From the NCBI RefSeq assembly GCF_001039355.2, contig NW_019773681.1:349301-377741 (forward strand): DNA of 28,441 bases, read 5' to 3'. This document shows, one piece after another, positions 1 to 28,441 of this stretch. The notes under the pieces are model-generated. The model saw only the letters and a list, made by a program, of their open reading frames with translations. It did no database searches and had not been told where the DNA came from. The stretch is from Lingula anatina. Lineage: Eukaryota; Brachiopoda; Lingulata; Lingulida; Lingulidae. Position numbers and translations under genes: made by a program. How positions within the stretch are numbered: position 1 is the first letter of the stretch; each line of letters starts with the position of its first letter.

Positions 1-155
1 TTTTTTTTTTTCAAATATACATTGTTTTGTACAAAAAGACAAGGAGTGACCCTTAATTTGTTACATGTTAGTTGCCAGCAAGGTTATATAATGTGTAATA
101 ATTTTGTTTAGGGTTTTAGCACAGAATAAATACTTGAATCTTGAATCTTGTATGT
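1..155 (+). mobile_element. possible 3' tail of a non-LTR retroelement
   Basis: The stretch ends in ACAGAATAAATACTTGAATC followed by a short TTGAATC-type direct repeat. Such a repeating heptamer tail after an AATAAA-like signal is typical of CR1/L2-type LINEs and SINEs of invertebrates. No reverse-transcriptase coding is visible, so only the end of an element, or a chance resemblance, is present. Confidence 0.3.
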
Positions 156-204
156 CTTTTTTATAGTAATCTTATTGAATAATTAAAAATAATAAAAAAA
201 AAGA

Positions 205-508
205 AAAAAAAACATTCTGGGCCATATGTGGTCCATGTCTGGCCCTAATCTGGCCCATTTGAATATGATCTGGCCCACATCTGGCCCACATCTGGCATGC
301 CATACATTTGCCAGATATTGCCAGATCTGGGCCGACATCTGGCCATATGAGCAAATGTGGACTGGGCCAGATGTGGCAATGTCTGGGCCAGATCTGGCCC
401 AAACATTGCCACATCTGGCCCACATGTGGCAAGCCATACGTGGGCCATACCTTTTGCCAGACATTGCCAGACGTTGCCAGATCTGGGCCAGACGTGGGCC
501 AGATCACT
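205..508. repeat. GGCC/AGATCTGG tandem-palindromic satellite
   Basis: About 300 bp built from a degenerate 10-12 base word (CTGGCCCACAT, TTGCCAGA, TCTGGGCCAGA) occurring in both orientations. Within it, 364-421 is a near-perfect 58-bp palindrome centred on AGATCT. It lacks stop codons in most frames, so overlapping open frames arise on both strands; none looks like a protein gene. Confidence 0.85.
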
Positions 509-846
509 GAGGCTGTCTGGGAAACTGTTATCATAATATTTTTGTGAGCAATACAGATACATATATTCATAGAGACTTCTTTCAAGTTTCCCATTTGTTT
601 GTATTCAGTGTTTTAATATTACCTAAGGGATGGTGTTCTACATATATATTTATGGTAATGGCTCAATAAAATCAACCAACATCCATAAATGACTTCCATC
701 CAAACCAGTTTTTAAATTAATTTTTAGAAATATAGATTTAGGTTTTGAACTGTAATTTGGCTAGAAGATATTCATTTATGTATTTTGATGGGGTAAATAT
801 TTTTTATAAATTAAAAATTTAATCCTGTTTTGTTTTCCCATTTCAG
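509..846 (+). other. 3' end of the intron before exon 1
   Basis: AT-rich sequence without any coding signal I recognise. It ends with a T-rich tract and TTTCAG, the acceptor of exon 1. Confidence 0.6.
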
Positions 847-27935
<27,089 letters not shown>

Positions 27936-28441
27936 GTAAAAGCAAAGAACTTTAAAGAAAAAAGAACTTTTTTCTTTCAATACAGCTATTTCACCCCTTT
28001 GCTGCTTGTGTATTTTTGCTGCCTGTTTGTGTTGCTTTGAACATTTTCCTCATAACATGTTTAACTGTTGCTTTTGTCTTTTCCATTTGATAAAATTTGC
28101 CAACTAGACATAGTTGTCAACAAAATTGTTCGAGTCTTATTAAGTAAAGTCACTTTGTACCACCAGTGAAGTGTTGCAGCTTTTGGGTTGTTTTCTCTGA
28201 ACCATTATTCTTTGCATTTGATGAAATGAAACCGTCAACAATAGCATTCCATTGTTATTTAGGAAAAGTGAATTTTACCACAGCAAATAGCTCAAAAAGA
28301 CCTACTCAAAGGAATTACTCTGTTGTATTGGAGAACTCGGTTTTTGCCCACTTGTTTACCTGCCATTATAACAAATTACAGATTTGCTGTTGGTCTTTCA
28401 AAAAATAAATAAATAAAATTAAGTAATAATAATAATAATAA
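27936..28441 (+). other. start of the intron after exon 27
   Basis: No coding exon found. Ends in an (AAT)n microsatellite at 28426-28441. The 80-codon frame at 28166-28408 has no recognisable domain or splice context. Confidence 0.55.

Noticed and set aside
172-594. Long overlapping open frames on both strands (up to 140 codons)
   Set aside because: All lie on the GGCC/AGATCTGG satellite, which lacks stops in most frames; repetitive Trp/Pro/Cys-rich peptides with no domain.

Overview
The window is about 28 kb of AT-rich animal DNA. It covers the middle and 3' part of one intron-rich gene on the + strand, an orthologue of Scribble (scrib), the LAP-family (leucine-rich repeats plus PDZ) cell-polarity scaffold. 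I can chain 27 coding exons between 847 and 27935 with GT-AG introns and matching reading phases. They give one uninterrupted 1187-residue partial protein. The first LRR exons (including the start codon) lie upstream and the C-terminal tail lies downstream. Small exons, long introns full of microsatellites and short inverted-repeat elements, and protein divergence from vertebrates suggest an aquatic invertebrate, such as a mollusc, another lophotrochozoan or a non-vertebrate deuterostome. The phylum cannot be fixed from sequence alone. Residue numbers below refer to the 1187-residue partial protein.

Layout. 1-846: a retroelement-like tail, a GGCC/AGATCTGG tandem-palindromic satellite, and the end of an intron. 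847-9869: seven exons for the C-terminal half of the LRR domain and its cap. 9697-14422: the end of the cap and the LAP-specific acidic linker with two TPH motifs (exons 7-12). 15813-17027: PDZ1. 17373-19253: a 27-nt microexon and a basic/acidic linker. 20800-24360: PDZ2 and a proline-rich linker. 24672-25833: PDZ3. 26076-27062: PDZ4 and a serine/acidic tail. 27879-27935: a charged helical exon. No second gene, tRNA or rRNA was found. A 571-base N gap sits in the intron before PDZ1 and is bordered on both sides by the same C-run/(CA)n microsatellite.

The less ordinary content is in the introns. The intron before exon 11 carries eight tandem copies of the exon's own splice acceptor plus the first exon bases. 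Each copy would lead into an in-frame stop. The neighbouring intron before exon 10 carries two diverged copies of that exon's 5' part. At least three families of short inverted-repeat elements occur. One TTAA-flanked element has split a local tandem repeat, whose intact neighbour acts as an internal empty site. Exons 11-27 are all symmetric phase 0-0, and the second intron of all four PDZ domains falls at the same structural position.
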